From positions 905,669 through 968,168 of the forward strand of contig NZ_LT727813.1 in the NCBI RefSeq assembly GCF_900162665.1: a stretch of DNA of 62,500 nt, in the 5' to 3' direction. This document shows, piece after piece, positions 60,984 to 62,500 of this stretch (its first letter is position 1; every line of letters begins with the position of its first letter). Under the pieces are notes generated by a model that worked only from the letters and a program-made list of their open reading frames with translations, had not been told where the DNA came from and did no database searches. Made by a program: the position numbers and the translations under genes. Source of the stretch: Oceanobacillus sojae. GTDB lineage: Bacteria; Bacillota; Bacilli; Bacillales; Amphibacillaceae.

Positions 60984-60993
60984 TAAACGTTTA
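60984..60993. promoter_or_regulatory. LacI-type core palindrome upstream of the nucleoside hydrolase
   Basis: TAAACGTTTA is a perfect 10-bp palindrome with the CG centre of LacI-family operators. AAACGTTT recurs at 60801-60808. A candidate for control of the divergent vgb-vat and nucleoside hydrolase genes. Confidence 0.35.
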
Positions 60994-61088
60994 CGAATTT
61001 TGTATCCCATAGAATGCCTGAAATTAACCTCACTGGCTCTAAACATCATTTGTTACGTATGATACAATCATGAAAAAGGAGGTGCAGC

Positions 61089-61118
61089 ATGGGGATTTGC
61101 AAAGAACTCTTGTATTAA
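61089..61118 (+). CDS. Nine-codon frame upstream of the nucleoside hydrolase gene
   Basis: MGICKELLY, starting four bases after AAAGGAGGTG, ends 30 bases before the nucleoside hydrolase start. The very strong ribosome binding site marks it as a leader frame; no stem or stalling motif is obvious. Confidence 0.4.
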   Translation: MGICKELLY

Positions 61119-61148
61119 GAATTTCTATTATTACAGGAGGTATTTATT

Positions 61149-62036
61149 ATGAAAAAAGTATTACTTGATACAGATATTGGCGGCGATATTGACGATGCAG
61201 TGTGCCTGGCATACTTATTAAAGGAACCCCAATGCAGCTTGCTGGGGATTACAACCATATGCGGTGAACCAGAAAAAAGGGCCGCTGTTGCTGATGCGAT
61301 CTGCAAAGCAGCTGGCAGGGAAATTCCAATTGTTGCGGGCTTAGATACAACACTGCAGCCTGTACCGGTATATCCAACGCCGGACGGTGCTTCGGCATTA
61401 TCTAATTGGAAGCATAACACCTATAAAAAAGCGGATGCTCCAGCGTTTATGTATCAACAGATTAAAGACCATCCACATGAAATTACACTAATTGGTATTG
61501 GCAATATGACGAATATTGCTGCTCTATTTCGTGACTATCCGGACGCTCCCGGTCTATTAAAAGGGCTTTATGTGATGAATGGATATTTTGCAAAAGAACC
61601 ATTGCCTGAGCCTTGGTATAACTGGAACTCCTGGGCAGATCCACTGGCATCAAAAATTGTATTTGCTTCCAAAGTAAAAGCCCATAAAGCTGTTCCCCTT
61701 GAGGTTACGGGGATGCTAACTATTGAAGCAGCGCGGGCAAATGAATTGTTTCACACAAATTCAAATTTAACCAAAGCAGTTCTTGACTTTGGGAATGCCT
61801 GGTTAGAAAGCTCCAATCAATTAACGTTACATGATCCTTTAGTGGCTCTTTCCATCTTCCATCCGGAAATATGCCAATTTGAAACAGGCTTTGTCGCCGT
61901 TGAAACAAATGAGGAATCATCGATGGGTTCCACGTTCTTTACAGCAAATAAAAATGGAAATGTAGACATCGCAAGAACGGTAGATAAAGAAGCTTTCTAC
62001 CGCATTTTATCATCTACATTAAATAAAGTTATATGA
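61149..62036 (+). CDS. Inosine/uridine-preferring nucleoside hydrolase
   Basis: A 295-residue enzyme that cleaves the N-glycosidic bond of ribonucleosides. The Ca2+-binding DTDIGGDIDDAVCL at residue 7 has the DxDxxxDD signature; the middle carries GIGNMTNIAALFRDYP and the Ca2+/ribose segment NSWADPLASKIVF. LHDPLVALSIFHP near residue 233 gives the last metal Asp. The final part is intact. ACAGGAGG precedes the ATG. It overlaps the next gene by four bases (ATGA), an unusual partner. Confidence 0.87.
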   Translation: MKKVLLDTDIGGDIDDAVCLAYLLKEPQCSLLGITTICGEPEKRAAVADAICKAAGREIPIVAGLDTTLQPVPVYPTPDGASALSNWKHNTYKKADAPAFMYQQIKDHPHEITLIGIGNMTNIAALFRDYPDAPGLLKGLYVMNGYFAKEPLPEPWYNWNSWADPLASKIVFASKVKAHKAVPLEVTGMLTIEAARANELFHTNSNLTKAVLDFGNAWLESSNQLTLHDPLVALSIFHPEICQFETGFVAVETNEESSMGSTFFTANKNGNVDIARTVDKEAFYRILSSTLNKVI

Positions 62037-62500
62037 AGTATGAAAGAGAAATTCCACCACTTGTGATCAGCAGAGCCACTGCCAATGGTGAAGCCGGAAA
62101 AAAATGGCTGGAGAAACTGAACGATGTTATTTTGGAACTTGAAAACCAATGGAAAATTAGAGTTGGACAAACTTTATTTGGCGGTTCAACTGCTTTTGTA
62201 GCGAATGCAGTAAACGAGCAAGGAAACGAGTATGTAATAAAAATAGAAATGCCTGACAGTGTCGGACAAGTTGATTTTTCTAATGCAATAAAAGCTTTAG
62301 AGATGGTAAACGGCAATGGGTATGTAAAATTATTTGCCTATGATTACGATAAAAAGGCTTCTCTATTAGAACGCCTCGGGAAACCTTTAAAAGAGACTGG
62401 CAAACCTATTCCTGAGCAGATTAACATTATTTGTTCAACCTTACAAAAAACATGGACTGTTCCTTTCCAGCATTCCATATTGCAAAGCAACAAAGAGGTT
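62033..62500 (+). CDS. APH(6)/hydroxyurea-kinase-like aminoglycoside phosphotransferase, 5' part
   Basis: The first 156 codons of a gene that leaves the window. GEAGKKWLEKLNDVILELEN, the GGSTAFVANAV nucleotide loop, YVIKIEMPD (the Lys strand) and LLERLG resemble the APH(6)/streptomycin-3'-type kinases of the aminoglycoside/hydroxyurea resistance kinase family. The catalytic HGD part is beyond the edge, so function is tentative. Its ATG overlaps the nucleoside hydrolase TGA. This gene and vgb-vat make a resistance-like neighbourhood. Confidence 0.75.
   Translation, partial: MKYEREIPPLVISRATANGEAGKKWLEKLNDVILELENQWKIRVGQTLFGGSTAFVANAVNEQGNEYVIKIEMPDSVGQVDFSNAIKALEMVNGNGYVKLFAYDYDKKASLLERLGKPLKETGKPIPEQINIICSTLQKTWTVPFQHSILQSNKEV

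Noticed and set aside
1..62500. CRISPR arrays, tRNA or rRNA genes, prophage modules
   Set aside because: No regularly spaced repeats, no cloverleaf or rRNA-like sequence and no phage structural or integrase genes were seen on either strand.

Overview
The window is a low-GC stretch of a spore-forming Bacillaceae chromosome. The evidence is AGGAGG-type ribosome binding sites with frequent TTG/GTG starts, Bacillus-type sigma-A promoters, a TPP-riboswitch thiamine operon in the B. subtilis order, an SspP-like small spore protein, and RsbT-, CsaA-, YxjG-, DtpT- and PepF-like genes. Oceanobacillus/Virgibacillus relatives seem plausible, but that is inference. There are no rRNA or tRNA genes, no CRISPR array and no prophage. 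It is mostly an accessory-rich housekeeping neighbourhood of short operons, many paired with their own local regulator.

Layout. 1-745: degraded IS200/IS605-type DNA (5' end of tnpB, C-terminal remnant of tnpA) and a VOC-gene fragment. 756-2511: membrane protein, Nudix hydrolase, DUF4256 protein. 2630-6702: tenI-thiO-thiS-thiG-thiF behind a TPP riboswitch and terminator. 6802-14393: MerR/TipA-type regulator with a 19-bp-spacer promoter, a large membrane-anchored protein, WrbA quinone reductase, zinc-ribbon protein, SspP, a TetR/SDR pair sharing one palindromic operator, an XRE/membrane-protein pair, and a GNAT enzyme. 14535-16942: a methyltransferase and hisS, whose leader has a short reading frame with tandem His codons and a strong terminator. 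17027-24923: MalT-like regulator, VanZ/RDD protein, peptide permease DtpT, DUF2294 protein, RsbT-like kinase. 25052-34228: a VOC/AlkD-like/TetR operon behind a dyad operator, AraC/EamA, CsaA, methyltransferase, RluA-type synthase, TetR/SDR, DUF418 protein and a 49-residue membrane protein. 34480-43183: Dph6-like ATP pyrophosphatase, kinase-like protein, GNAT pair, PadR/HAAS pair, VTC/DUF4956 polyphosphate pair, epimerase-like protein. 43555-52981: ECF sigma/anti-sigma operon, YxjG-type methionine synthase, DUF2200, Dus, VOC, two DinB-like proteins, PepF, EamA. 53079-55905: ABC ATPase/permease/LytTR/DUF3021 operon with two LytTR-like direct repeats, and a truncated MerR reading frame. 56023-62500: methyltransferase, VOC, Uma2, orphan MNT nucleotidyltransferase, small kinase, a vgb-vat streptogramin-resistance operon, nucleoside hydrolase and a partial APH(6)-like kinase.

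The most interesting signals are RNA-level. The vgb-vat leader contains four segments able to form mutually exclusive pairings (1:2 with 3:4 terminator, or 2:3 antiterminator), which looks like an inducible attenuator. The Vgb it serves lacks roughly three propeller blades by in-frame deletion, while residues equivalent to some catalytic positions remain. The hisS leader lacks a T-box and instead has a well-started 17-codon frame with adjacent His codons, followed by two hairpins, the second a classic terminator. Several operators are visible directly as dyads. Function calls rest on sequence recognition without database searches. Start codons were set from Shine-Dalgarno spacing where the longest open frame looked wrong.
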